DNA from: Lipingzhangella_A rawalii
GTDB lineage: Bacteria > Actinomycetota > Actinomycetes > Streptosporangiales > Streptosporangiaceae
Direction of reading: 5' to 3'
DNA length: 64,000 nucleotides
Assembly (NCBI RefSeq): GCF_031628175.1
Contig: NZ_JAVLVT010000006.1
Coordinates: forward strand, 62,001-126,000
The notes under the pieces are model-generated. The model did not search any database. It saw only the letters and a program-made list of their open reading frames with translations, and was not told the DNA's origin. Positions 26,185 to 33,951 of this stretch are shown in pieces (the stretch's first letter is position 1; every line of letters begins with the position of its first letter). A program made the translations under genes and the position numbers.

Positions 26185-28731
26185 GTGACGGATTCGCCCA
26201 CCCCGGACTCCTCCGGGGACACCGAGACCCAGACGCACCGGGTTGAGCCGGTCGACATCCAGGTCGAGATGCAGCGCAGCTATCTCGACTACGCGATGTC
26301 GGTGATCGTCGGTCGGGCCCTACCCGATGTGCGCGACGGTCTCAAGCCGGTGCACCAGCGGGTGCTGTATGCGATGTACGACGGCGGGTACCGGCCGGAC
26401 CGCGGCTACTTCAAGTGCGCGCGCGTGGTCGGAGACGTGCTGGGTAACTACCACCCGCACAGTGACACCGCCGTGTACGACACCCTGGTGCGGTTGGCAC
26501 AGCCCTGGGCGATGCGGATGCCGCTCGTTGACGGCAACGGGAACTTCGGTTCGCCGGGCAACGACCCTGCGGCCGCCATGCGCTACACCGAGTGCAAACT
26601 CGCTCCCCTGACCATGGAGATGGTCCGGGACATCGACAAGGAGACGGTGGACTTCCGGCCCAACTACGACGGGCGGTCCTCGGAGCCGGTGGTGCTCCCG
26701 GCGCGGTTCCCGAACCTGCTGGTCAATGGCTCCGCGGGAATCGCGGTGGGGATGGCTACCAATATTCCTCCGCACAACCTGCGGGAGGTCGCCGACGGGG
26801 TGAACTGGTTCCTCGACAACCCCGAGGCCTCCGAGGAGGAACTGCTGGAGGCTCTGATCCAGCGGATCAAGGGGCCGGACTTTCCGACGAGCGGCCTTAT
26901 CGTCGGCACTCGGGGGATTGAGGAGGCCTACCGTACGGGTCGCGGTTCTGTCACCATGCGGGCCGTCGTCGAGGTGGAGGAAGACAGCCGCGGTCGGCAC
27001 TGCCTGGTCGTCACCGAACTGCCGTACCAGGTCAATCCGGACAACCTGGCGTTGAAGATCGCCGAGCTGGTCAAGGACGGCAAGGTCACCGGGATCGCCG
27101 ACGTCAAGGACGAGAGCAGCGGACGCACCGGTCAGCGTCTGGTCATCGTCCTCAAGCGGGACGCCGTCGCGAAGGTCGTCCTGAACAACCTGTACAAGCA
27201 CACGCAGTTGCAGGAGACGTTCGGCGCGAACATGCTCGCGCTGGTCGACGGTGTGCCCCGCACCCTCCGGCTGGACCAGCTGATCCGGTTGTGGGTGGAT
27301 CACCAGGTCGAGGTCATCGTCCGCCGCACCCAGTACCTGTTGCGGAAGGCCGAGGAGCGCGCACACATCCTGCGTGCCCTGCTGCGTGCGATCGACCGGA
27401 TCGACGAGGTCATCTCCCTCATCCGCCAAAGCGCCTCGGCGGACCAGGCGAAGTCCGGCCTGATCTCGCTACTGGAGATCGACGACGTGCAGGCCCGCGC
27501 GATCCTGGACATGCAGTTGCGGAAACTCGCCGCGCTGGAGCGTCGCCAGCTCACCGACGAGTACGACGAGTTGATGGCCCAGATCAACGACTACCACGAC
27601 ATTCTGGGATCGCCGCAGCGGCAGCGTCGCATCATCTCCGAGGAACTGACCGAGATCGTGCACAAGTACGGCGATGAACGTCGCACGCACATCGTCCCCG
27701 CTGAGGGTGATATGCGGATGGAAGACTTTATCGCCGAGGAGGACGTTGCGGTCACGATCACGCGTGGGGGCTATGCCAAGCGCACCAAGCTGGACGCCTA
27801 CCGGGCACAGAAGCGCGGTGGCAAGGGTGTGCGCGGGGCGCAACTCCAGCAGGACGACATCGTGCAGCACTTCTTCGTGACCACCACGCACCACTGGATC
27901 CTCTGTTTCACGAACAAGGGGCGGGTGTACCGCACGAAGGCGTTCGAACTGCCGGAGGCGGCTCGGGACGCGCGGGGACAGCACGTTGCGAATCTGCTGG
28001 AGTTTCAGGCCGACGAGGAGATCGCCGAGGTACTCGCGCTGCGCGACTACGACGTCGCTCCCTACCTCGTGCTCGCGACACGAGACGGGCTGGTGAAGAA
28101 GTCACGCCTGGCGGACTTCGACTCCTCCCGTTCGGGGGGGATCATCGCGATCAACCTGCGGGAGGGGGACGAGCTCATCTCCGCCCGGCTGGTGCATCCG
28201 GGGGACGACCTGTTGCTTATCAGCAGCCAGGCGCAGGCGATCCGGTTCTCCGCCTCCGACGAGTCGCTTCGCCCCATGGGCCGGGCGACCAGTGGCGTGA
28301 TCGGTATGCGCTTCCTGGAGGGCGACTACCTGCTCAACATGGACGTGATCTCCGAGTCCGACGGGCAGGCGGACGTGCTCGTGGCGACCGAGGGCGGATA
28401 CGCGAAGCGGACTCCCGCCGACCAGTACCCCGTGCAGAATCGCGGCGGCAAGGGGGTACTGACCGCCAAGGTGGTCGAGGCGCGGGGCAAGCTCGTCGGT
28501 GCGGTGATGGTGGAGGCGGACGACGAGGTCTTCGCCATCACCACGGCCGGTGGGGTTATCCGCACCCGGGCCGAGGAGGTGAAGCGGTCGAGCCGGACCA
28601 CGATGGGCGTCCGGTTGGTGAATCTCGACCCCGGGAACACTGTGGTCGGGATCGCGAGGAATGCGGAGGCCCTTGGGGACGGCCCGGACGAGGACATCCA
28701 GGACGAGGATCTCGAGGAGGAACTGTCCTAG
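26185..28731 (+). CDS. gyrA: DNA gyrase subunit A
   Basis: 848 residues from the GTG at 26185. The catalytic tyrosine is Y134 (AMRYTECKL). The GyrA box reads AQKRGGKGVRG and the C-terminal beta-pinwheel repeats are present. The quinolone-resistance region reads HPHSDTAVYD (S93, T95, D99), where most bacteria have HPHGD; the glycine at the E. coli 81 position is serine. The C-terminus is acidic. The 138 bp after gyrB hold the promoter or leader only. Confidence 0.97.
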   Translation: MTDSPTPDSSGDTETQTHRVEPVDIQVEMQRSYLDYAMSVIVGRALPDVRDGLKPVHQRVLYAMYDGGYRPDRGYFKCARVVGDVLGNYHPHSDTAVYDTLVRLAQPWAMRMPLVDGNGNFGSPGNDPAAAMRYTECKLAPLTMEMVRDIDKETVDFRPNYDGRSSEPVVLPARFPNLLVNGSAGIAVGMATNIPPHNLREVADGVNWFLDNPEASEEELLEALIQRIKGPDFPTSGLIVGTRGIEEAYRTGRGSVTMRAVVEVEEDSRGRHCLVVTELPYQVNPDNLALKIAELVKDGKVTGIADVKDESSGRTGQRLVIVLKRDAVAKVVLNNLYKHTQLQETFGANMLALVDGVPRTLRLDQLIRLWVDHQVEVIVRRTQYLLRKAEERAHILRALLRAIDRIDEVISLIRQSASADQAKSGLISLLEIDDVQARAILDMQLRKLAALERRQLTDEYDELMAQINDYHDILGSPQRQRRIISEELTEIVHKYGDERRTHIVPAEGDMRMEDFIAEEDVAVTITRGGYAKRTKLDAYRAQKRGGKGVRGAQLQQDDIVQHFFVTTTHHWILCFTNKGRVYRTKAFELPEAARDARGQHVANLLEFQADEEIAEVLALRDYDVAPYLVLATRDGLVKKSRLADFDSSRSGGIIAINLREGDELISARLVHPGDDLLLISSQAQAIRFSASDESLRPMGRATSGVIGMRFLEGDYLLNMDVISESDGQADVLVATEGGYAKRTPADQYPVQNRGGKGVLTAKVVEARGKLVGAVMVEADDEVFAITTAGGVIRTRAEEVKRSSRTTMGVRLVNLDPGNTVVGIARNAEALGDGPDEDIQDEDLEEELS

Positions 28732-28838
28732 TGCTCTGGCCGTAGGCGGGTCGCTGGTCCGGCGGTCTGCCCTGTGAATAGGGTGATCTACCCGGCTCGC
28801 AGCGCGGGCGGGTCGGGTATCGACACTGGTTCGCTCCA

Positions 28839-29582
28839 ATGAACGGAAAGTCCAGCGATAACGTGGCAAAGTCGACAGAGTCCCAGAAGGCCGCCAAGAA
28901 GCCAGTCACGACGGACACGGATGGTGAGGAGCATCCCACCACCGACGCCGATGCTGTGGACTCCGACTCCACCACCGACAGCACCGGCACCAGCGAGAAC
29001 GACAGCACGGACTCCACCGAGACGGACGGAGACGCGGCTGGGACGGACGGCGGCTCCGGAGGCGAGGAGAAGGGGGCGGCGTCTGCGCAGCAGGACGACA
29101 GTACAGACTCTTCGGACTCTGCTGCCGAGGACCGCACCCAAACCGGCGTGGCGGGCGTGGGCGGCGCCGGCCGGGGATCATCGCCGGCGGCGATCAAGGC
29201 GGTTCGCCGGGCACACCTCACCCTGAGCCGGGTGGAGCCGTGGTCGGTGATGAAGTTCAGCTTCATTGTGTCGCTGGTCTGCTTCATCATCCTGTTCGTC
29301 GCGGTCGCCGTCATCTACGTGATTCTCGCGAGTCTCGGTGTCTTCGACGCGGTGACCGACCTGATCTCCTCCCTGGTCGAAGGTGGCGAGGCCGAGGAGG
29401 ATGCGATCGGGATGAACCCGGAGACATGGTTCGCGCCGGCCCGGGTGCTCGGGTACACGGGGCTGATCGGTGCGTTGAACATCATCCTGATCACGGCACT
29501 GGCCACGGTTGGGGCGATGATCTACAACCTGGCGGCTGACTTGGTGGGCGGCCTGGACATCACCCTGAGCGAGATCGAGTGA
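28839..29582 (+). CDS. DUF3566 membrane protein
   Basis: 247 residues. The first 115 are very acidic and Ser/Thr-rich; then RRAHLTLSRVEPWSVMKFSF opens the DUF3566 domain with two membrane helices (SFIVSLVCFIILFVAVAVIY and a second near 215-240). The family is found next to gyrA across actinobacteria; its function is unknown. An ATG start is used, and the assembly gap begins 19 bp after the stop. Confidence 0.9.
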   Translation: MNGKSSDNVAKSTESQKAAKKPVTTDTDGEEHPTTDADAVDSDSTTDSTGTSENDSTDSTETDGDAAGTDGGSGGEEKGAASAQQDDSTDSSDSAAEDRTQTGVAGVGGAGRGSSPAAIKAVRRAHLTLSRVEPWSVMKFSFIVSLVCFIILFVAVAVIYVILASLGVFDAVTDLISSLVEGGEAEEDAIGMNPETWFAPARVLGYTGLIGALNIILITALATVGAMIYNLAADLVGGLDITLSEIE

Positions 29583-29600
29583 GCACGGTTCGACACAGCT

Positions 29601-29700
29601 NNNNNNNNNNNNNNNNNNNNNNNNNNNNNNNNNNNNNNNNNNNNNNNNNNNNNNNNNNNNNNNNNNNNNNNNNNNNNNNNNNNNNNNNNNNNNNNNNNNN
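29601..29700. other. Assembly gap (100 N)
   Basis: Exactly 100 N, the conventional placeholder for a gap of unknown length. In related genomes tRNA-Ile and tRNA-Ala genes follow the DUF3566 gene, so they are probably missing here. The real distance may be much longer than 100 bp. Confidence 0.99.
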
Positions 29701-29885
29701 GCCGGGCCGCTGCCTTCGCCGGTGCCGTCCCGGCGCTGTGCACACCATCCCCGGCAGACTCCTCCCCCCCACCGAGGCGGCTCCGACGGAACACGAGACG
29801 CGGGCGGCAGCGCGCCCGGCACGGACCCACGACGGGTCAGCCACGACAGACCCAACGTGGCGATCACGAACATCAGTAGACGCAT
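29701..29885 (-). CDS. Small membrane or secreted protein, 3' end lost in gap
   Basis: A minus-strand frame opens at the ATG at 29885 behind a strong GAGGAGGGG site and begins MRLLMFVIATLGLSWLTRRG, a short hydrophobic helix followed by Arg-Arg, then a Pro/Arg-rich stretch that runs into the N gap after about 61 residues. A small DLW-39-type membrane peptide is often found at this place in actinobacteria, but I do not see its signature. The ribosome-binding site is the main support. Confidence 0.45.
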
Positions 29886-29994
29886 GACCCCTCCTCAGGG
29901 GGACAGCCGGCTGGGAAGACCGGCGGTGCTTTCAGGTAGAGCCCATCCTGCGCCATCGTCGAGATAATTTGCAATCGTCATTTAGAAAATCATG

Positions 29995-30012
29995 CGATGA
30001 TCTCATTCATCG
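29995..30012. promoter_or_regulatory. Inverted repeat in AT-rich patch before the Scr1-like gene
   Basis: CGATGA-N6-TCATCG within 29960-30012, a patch unusually AT-rich for this genome. It could be the operator of the adjacent XRE regulator. A weak promoter candidate (TAGGAT at 30067-30072) follows. Confidence 0.35.
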
Positions 30013-30110
30013 TCGACGTCACGGGATGGATGGTGCGCGAAATGTCTAAGTCTGCGTCGAGGACCATAGGATCTGACCGTCAGTACACCCAGCAGAGGAG
30101 TGCATGTGAC

Positions 30111-30971
30111 GTGGTGAACAGCCCGACCCTCCGTCGCCGGCGCCTGTCACGGCGTATGCGCGAACTGCGTGAAGCGTCTGGGTTGACCGCCAAGCAGGTA
30201 GCAGCCGATGCCAAGCGCCGCAGTGGCAAGCCAAGAGGGTGGTCCGACAGCAAGGTCATCCGGCTCGAAAAGGGTGAGTGGAAGCGCCTGCGCACGGACG
30301 ACGTGCACATCCTCCTGGACATCTATGGCGTGACAGACACGGCCGAACGCGAGGCGTGCGCAGCATTGGCCCTGGAGTCAAACCAGCAGGGTTGGTGGGC
30401 CAGCTTCGACGACGTGCTTGGGTCCGGGCAGTTCGTCGGACTGGAGGCCGAGGCGCTGCGCATTCGGACCTACGAGTCAGCGGCGATCCCCGGCTTGCTC
30501 CAAACAGAGGACTACGCCAGGGCGATGATCCGCAGCGGCGGCCTGGTCGAAGATGACACCCTCCAGCGCCGTGTGGAGGTACGCATGCTGCGGCAGCAGA
30601 TCCTCACTCGGCGAGACGCACCGACCTATTGGGCGATCATCGACGAGGCGGCATTGCGGCGGGTCACGGCAGAGCTGGCTGATCAGCTGGAGCACCTGCT
30701 GGACGTCGGCTCGCGGGCTAATGTGGGAATACAGGTGCTGCCCTTCAGCTGCGGCCCACACACCGCCATGACTGGACAGTTCGTGATCATGGACTTCCCG
30801 CCGCCGGATCCACCAGCCGTGTACCTGGAGGCGATGACCGAAGAGCTATACCTAGAGAAGCCACCCCAGATCCAGCGCTACCAGCACATCTATGACTATG
30901 TGCAGGCCATGGCGCTATCCGTGGATGAGTCGCGCGACTACATCCGACACCTGATCACGTCCCACACGTAG
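30111..30971 (+). CDS. XRE-family regulator with DUF5753 (Scr1-like)
   Basis: 286 residues from the GTG at 30111 (GAGGAG 10 bp upstream; the GTG three bases later is equally possible). The N-terminal helix-turn-helix (about 10-70: MRELREASGLTAKQVA and SKVIRLEKGEW) is followed by the DUF5753 sensor domain (QTEDYARAMI, NVGIQVLPFSCGPH, GQFVIMDFP). Such proteins are paired with DUF397 peptides by the hundreds in Streptomyces and relatives; the Scr1/Scr2 pair of S. coelicolor behaves like a toxin-antitoxin system and affects antibiotic production. The DUF397 gene follows after 8 bp. Confidence 0.93.
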   Translation: MVNSPTLRRRRLSRRMRELREASGLTAKQVAADAKRRSGKPRGWSDSKVIRLEKGEWKRLRTDDVHILLDIYGVTDTAEREACAALALESNQQGWWASFDDVLGSGQFVGLEAEALRIRTYESAAIPGLLQTEDYARAMIRSGGLVEDDTLQRRVEVRMLRQQILTRRDAPTYWAIIDEAALRRVTAELADQLEHLLDVGSRANVGIQVLPFSCGPHTAMTGQFVIMDFPPPDPPAVYLEAMTEELYLEKPPQIQRYQHIYDYVQAMALSVDESRDYIRHLITSHT

Positions 30972-30979
30972 GAATGACA

Positions 30980-31177
30980 ATGCCTGAGACATCCCACTCG
31001 CTGCACTGGAGGAAGTCGAGTTTCAGTGGCAGCACCACCCAGAACTGCGTCGAGATCGCTGACCTCCCCGGAGGCACGGCTGTGCGCGATACCCAGCATC
31101 GGGACCATGGGTACCTGGAGTTCCCGGCCACCGAATGGCGCGCGCTCCTTGCCGACATCAAGGATGGTCGCCTCTAG
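30980..31177 (+). CDS. DUF397 protein (Scr2-like partner)
   Basis: 65 residues from the ATG at 30980 (AGGA 6 bp upstream), starting MPETSHSLHWRKSSFSGS and containing NCVEIADLPGG and VRDT, the DUF397 hallmarks. It forms a two-gene unit with the upstream regulator and ends at the strong terminator at 31187. Confidence 0.93.
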   Translation: MPETSHSLHWRKSSFSGSTTQNCVEIADLPGGTAVRDTQHRDHGYLEFPATEWRALLADIKDGRL

Positions 31178-31186
31178 CACTGCCGA

Positions 31187-31229
31187 CACGAAAGAAGCCC
31201 CCAGCTGCGCGCTGGGGGCTTCTTTCGTG
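31187..31229. terminator. Bidirectional terminator between convergent accessory units
   Basis: A 19-bp perfect stem (31187-31205 with 31211-31229), 5-nt loop, with A-rich and T-rich arm ends (CACGAAAGAAG / CTTCTTTCGTG). It serves both the DUF397 unit and the minus-strand zinc-ribbon unit. Confidence 0.85.
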
Positions 31230-31313
31230 CTTCACCTGAAAGCATCCCGCGTCTACTGTACCCCGCCGCACGGCTGACAGCCAGACGCCACAGCCGGGAG
31301 CTCGCCGCGGGGG

Positions 31314-31445
31314 TTAGGGCTGTTTGCCGGTGCCGTTGCAGCCAGGGCAGGGGATCTCGATCTCCTTGTTGTCCTGGTTCTGCCGGATGACCTTGTCGCC
31401 GCCACACATTGGACAGTTCACCGGGTCCTGGCGATGTTTGCCCAT
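31314..31445 (-). CDS. DnaJ-type zinc-ribbon mini-protein
   Basis: 43 residues with two CxxCxG motifs, CPMCGG and CPGCNG, separated by 18 residues, as in the zinc-binding centre of DnaJ. Its ATG overlaps the stop of the upstream methyltransferase by one base (TGATG), so translation should be coupled. Peptides of this type are common in streptomycetes beside regulatory genes; no function is established. It may chaperone or tether the methyltransferase. Confidence 0.8.
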   Translation of the reverse strand: MGKHRQDPVNCPMCGGDKVIRQNQDNKEIEIPCPGCNGTGKQP

Positions 31446-32551
31446 CAGCGTGCCACCTCCGTGATCTGGTTGTCGGGGGAATCCAGCCAGACGTGTTGGC
31501 CTACGGCGTCGACGGTGAGTCCGAAGCGGTCTGCGGGCGGCTCACCCCAGCCAACCCAGGTGAGGTAGGCGCGTTCCAGCTCCCGCCACAGATCACGGGG
31601 GCCAACCGAACCCCCGTGGGGATTGCCGTGCACGGCGAGTGCCCAGGAGCCGCTCTCGGGATCCCAGGCGCTCACGCGGTCAGCCTCCCCAGTGCCCCGC
31701 ACATCCTGGACCACGACACCCGGCAACAAGGCGGTAAGCGCCAGGTCCAGGCCCGGTCCTGCGCGGGCGATTCGGCGCGGGTCCACCTTGCAGAGAAGCT
31801 CTTCCCGGTCACGGCCAACCGCGGGAAACCCAATCCGGTGTCCACGCAGCGGCATGAACGCCGCAGCCCCATACAGGCGCCCCACCGCCGCAGCACCAGT
31901 CACGGTGAGTCGCAGTTTGTAGCCCCCCGACCGGTGTGGGATCCACGGCGCCACGATCACGCCACCGGGCCGGGTCTGCTCGACCCAAGCGTAGGGGATG
32001 GTGCGCACGCTGCACGTCGCGTGGACCCGGTCGAATGGTGCCCCGTCCGGGTCTCCGATCGCGCCGTCGCCAACGAGGAGCCGCGGGGCGAACCCGGCAC
32101 CATCGAGGTGTTTCTTGGCCTGCGCGGCGACCTGCTCGTCCACCTCGATGCTGGTCACCTGCTGCGCACCCAGGTAGGCCGACAGCAGCGCCGCCGTCCA
32201 CCCGGTTCCCGTCCCAACCTCCAGCACGCGATCTCCCGAGTAGGGATCCAGAAGACGAAGGAAGTCGAACACCATGTTCGGTGCCGAACACGAACTCGTC
32301 CAGCTCGGCGTGCGCCAAGGTGACTCGCTGGTCAACGCGGTGTGTCCGTCGTCGATCTGGGTCACGATCGCATCATCGCGCGCAACCGCCGCCTGCCACG
32401 TCTGCGGATCGGCGTGCCGGTCGATCAGCCCGTCCTCCACTGTCCAGGCCACATCCGGCACGAACCACTCCCGCGGCGCGGCCCGCAGCGCCGCCGCCCA
32501 CTCCGCATTCGGGGCGAACTCCTCCAAGGGGTTCTGCTCGGGCTCAACCAT
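31445..32551 (-). CDS. PCMT-like SAM-dependent methyltransferase
   Basis: 368 residues from the ATG at 32551; a GTG at 32593 would add 14. The Rossmann core has the SAM motif VLEVGTGTGWTAALLSAYLG and the protein L-isoaspartate methyltransferase features SIEVDEQVAAQAKKHL and GGVIVAPW. N-terminal (WFVPDVAW) and C-terminal extensions make it longer than housekeeping PCMTs of about 210 residues. Related enzymes modify peptides in some actinobacterial RiPP systems, but no precursor gene is visible. It is coupled to the zinc-ribbon peptide. Confidence 0.85.
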   Translation of the reverse strand: MVEPEQNPLEEFAPNAEWAAALRAAPREWFVPDVAWTVEDGLIDRHADPQTWQAAVARDDAIVTQIDDGHTALTSESPWRTPSWTSSCSAPNMVFDFLRLLDPYSGDRVLEVGTGTGWTAALLSAYLGAQQVTSIEVDEQVAAQAKKHLDGAGFAPRLLVGDGAIGDPDGAPFDRVHATCSVRTIPYAWVEQTRPGGVIVAPWIPHRSGGYKLRLTVTGAAAVGRLYGAAAFMPLRGHRIGFPAVGRDREELLCKVDPRRIARAGPGLDLALTALLPGVVVQDVRGTGEADRVSAWDPESGSWALAVHGNPHGGSVGPRDLWRELERAYLTWVGWGEPPADRFGLTVDAVGQHVWLDSPDNQITEVAR

Positions 32552-32812
32552 CGGGGGTTCGGCCTCTCCACGCGGCGCCACGAACCACCCCACCCCTACC
32601 CCAACGTCACTACACCGTCACCCACTGGCCAGAAACGGCCACGGGCAGAACCCACCGCCACACCGGGTGGGGTTGGGATCCGCCCTGGGGACTTTCTAGA
32701 TTTTTTCTAGTCGGCATCCCCCGTCACCCCCTGCCAGACCTCCTCAGACCACGCGCATCTGATCCTCTCACCTGCGCATACTTGAATGACCATGGTTGAT
32801 GTTGTGTGGCTG

Positions 32813-32859
32813 CTGGTTTTGCATACCAGAGGTCCGGGGGGCGACTCCCCTTGGCTCCA
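32813..32859 (+). pseudogene. 3' fragment of tRNA-Ala(UGC), relic attachment site
   Basis: CTGGT-TTTGCAT-ACCAG gives a 5-bp anticodon stem and 7-nt loop with TGC. It is followed by the 5-nt variable loop AGGTC, a 17-nt T-arm (loop GGCGACT, T54 and T55 changed to G), the 7-nt acceptor strand TGGCTCC and discriminator A. Spacing is exact for a tRNA. The 26 nt upstream cannot form the matching acceptor strand (GGAGCCA expected) or a D-arm. A 3' tRNA piece starting at the anticodon arm is the usual footprint of tyrosine-recombinase integration. Confidence 0.6.
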
Positions 32860-33336
32860 GCATTCGGGCGGTCGTTCTCTTCCGTCTCCGGTTGGGCATA
32901 TGCGATGGGTTGGGGACTCCTCCGCGGTGCTCCACCGCCGCGGTGCCTGAATGTTACGGCGGACGTACGCTCCAGTGAGATCCGCGACTGTGGCGCTGTG
33001 GAACACCACCGCCACGCTGTTCCGGTACCCGTCACGGTGGTTTTCGCGGCTGGACGACATGTGATGGTGCCGGTTTGTCGCCTCGGCGATATGTCGACCC
33101 CGGGGACGCGCGAGCAGCCGCGTGCGCCGGAATCCGGGACCGGGAGCGGCGGGGCAGGCGCCCACTGACTCGAAGCATGTGTGTCGACTAGGCTGGCACA
33201 GGCGATATATCGCGGTCGGTCGGCCTGGTTCAGGGAAGATTGGGGGTTTTCCCCGAGGCGCCGGCGGGCCTGGGACGGCGACCATGGGGTCAGGGCGAGG
33301 TTTGGGACCGGTTCGGCTGCGCTGGAAGGAGTGCTG
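32860..33336 (+). promoter_or_regulatory. Promoter region of the DUF1707/DUF4870 gene
   Basis: No convincing gene. CTGACT (33165-33170), 18 nt, TAGGCT (33189-33194) is a reasonable promoter with a leader of about 140 nt. Upstream, 32552-32812 holds an AT-rich CTAGATTTTTTCTAG palindrome at about 32695-32709, unusual in this genome, and nothing else I recognise. Confidence 0.45.
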
Positions 33337-33945
33337 ATGACGGTGCGGGATATGCCGCGGTGGGGTGTTGACCGTCCCCAGTCCGGAGTTCCGGAACGTC
33401 AGCTGCGGCTGACACATGCGGACCGGGACGCGATGATTGAGCGGCTCAACCAGGCCTACGCCAACGGCCAGCTGGACGAGGAGGAGCTCGGGCATCGGGT
33501 GGAGCTCGCGATGCGGGCCAAGGTGCGAGCCGACCTGGAACCTCTGGACAGCGACCTGGGGATGTCGCCGAGGGGGAGCGCAGCCGCCCCGTACCGGACG
33601 TCGGAGCCGACCGGTACGGAACGCTGGCTCGCGGCCGCCGGGCACGTCTCCGGTTACTTCACCTCGGCGCTCGGTCCGTTGATCGTGTTGCTGGTGGGGC
33701 GGAACAGCTCCCCCTTCCTGCGGCGGCACGCCATGGAAGCGCTCAACTACCAGCTCATGATGCTGGTGTTCTCCCTGCTGCTGATCCCCATCACCATCCT
33801 GACCCTGGGCATCGGCCTGGTGGTGTATCTGGTTCTGCTGGTGGGCTGGCTGGTGTTTCCCGCTCTGGGCGGAATCGTCGCGCTGTGTTCGGGGACCTGG
33901 CGCTACCCCTTGACGTGGCGGGCCATCAAGGATGAGCCCAGCTGA
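33337..33945 (+). CDS. DUF1707 and DUF4870 membrane protein
   Basis: 202 residues from the ATG at 33337 (AAGGAG upstream). The DUF1707 domain (about 20-75: RLTHADRDAMIERL, GQLDEEELGHRV) is a small cytoplasmic helical domain found at the N-termini of many actinobacterial membrane proteins. The DUF4870 part (about 95-195) has three membrane helices and the HAMEALNYQL motif of Tic20-like proteins. Function unknown. Confidence 0.88.
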   Translation: MTVRDMPRWGVDRPQSGVPERQLRLTHADRDAMIERLNQAYANGQLDEEELGHRVELAMRAKVRADLEPLDSDLGMSPRGSAAAPYRTSEPTGTERWLAAAGHVSGYFTSALGPLIVLLVGRNSSPFLRRHAMEALNYQLMMLVFSLLLIPITILTLGIGLVVYLVLLVGWLVFPALGGIVALCSGTWRYPLTWRAIKDEPS

Positions 33946-33951
33946 GCCGGC

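Noticed and set aside
31445..32812. FxLD-type lanthipeptide system around the PCMT-like methyltransferase
   Set aside because: No precursor with an FxLD motif or Ser/Thr/Cys core, and no lanthionine synthetase, lies nearby in the visible sequence.
32787..32859. Complete tRNA-Ala gene
   Set aside because: The 26 nt before the anticodon arm cannot form the acceptor 5' strand (GGAGCCA needed) or a D-arm, and the T-loop lacks TT at 54-55. Only a 3' fragment is supported.
32806..33168. Plus-strand frame of 120 codons overlapping the tRNA fragment
   Set aside because: It starts inside the tRNA-like sequence, has no ribosome-binding site, and its composition is not protein-like.
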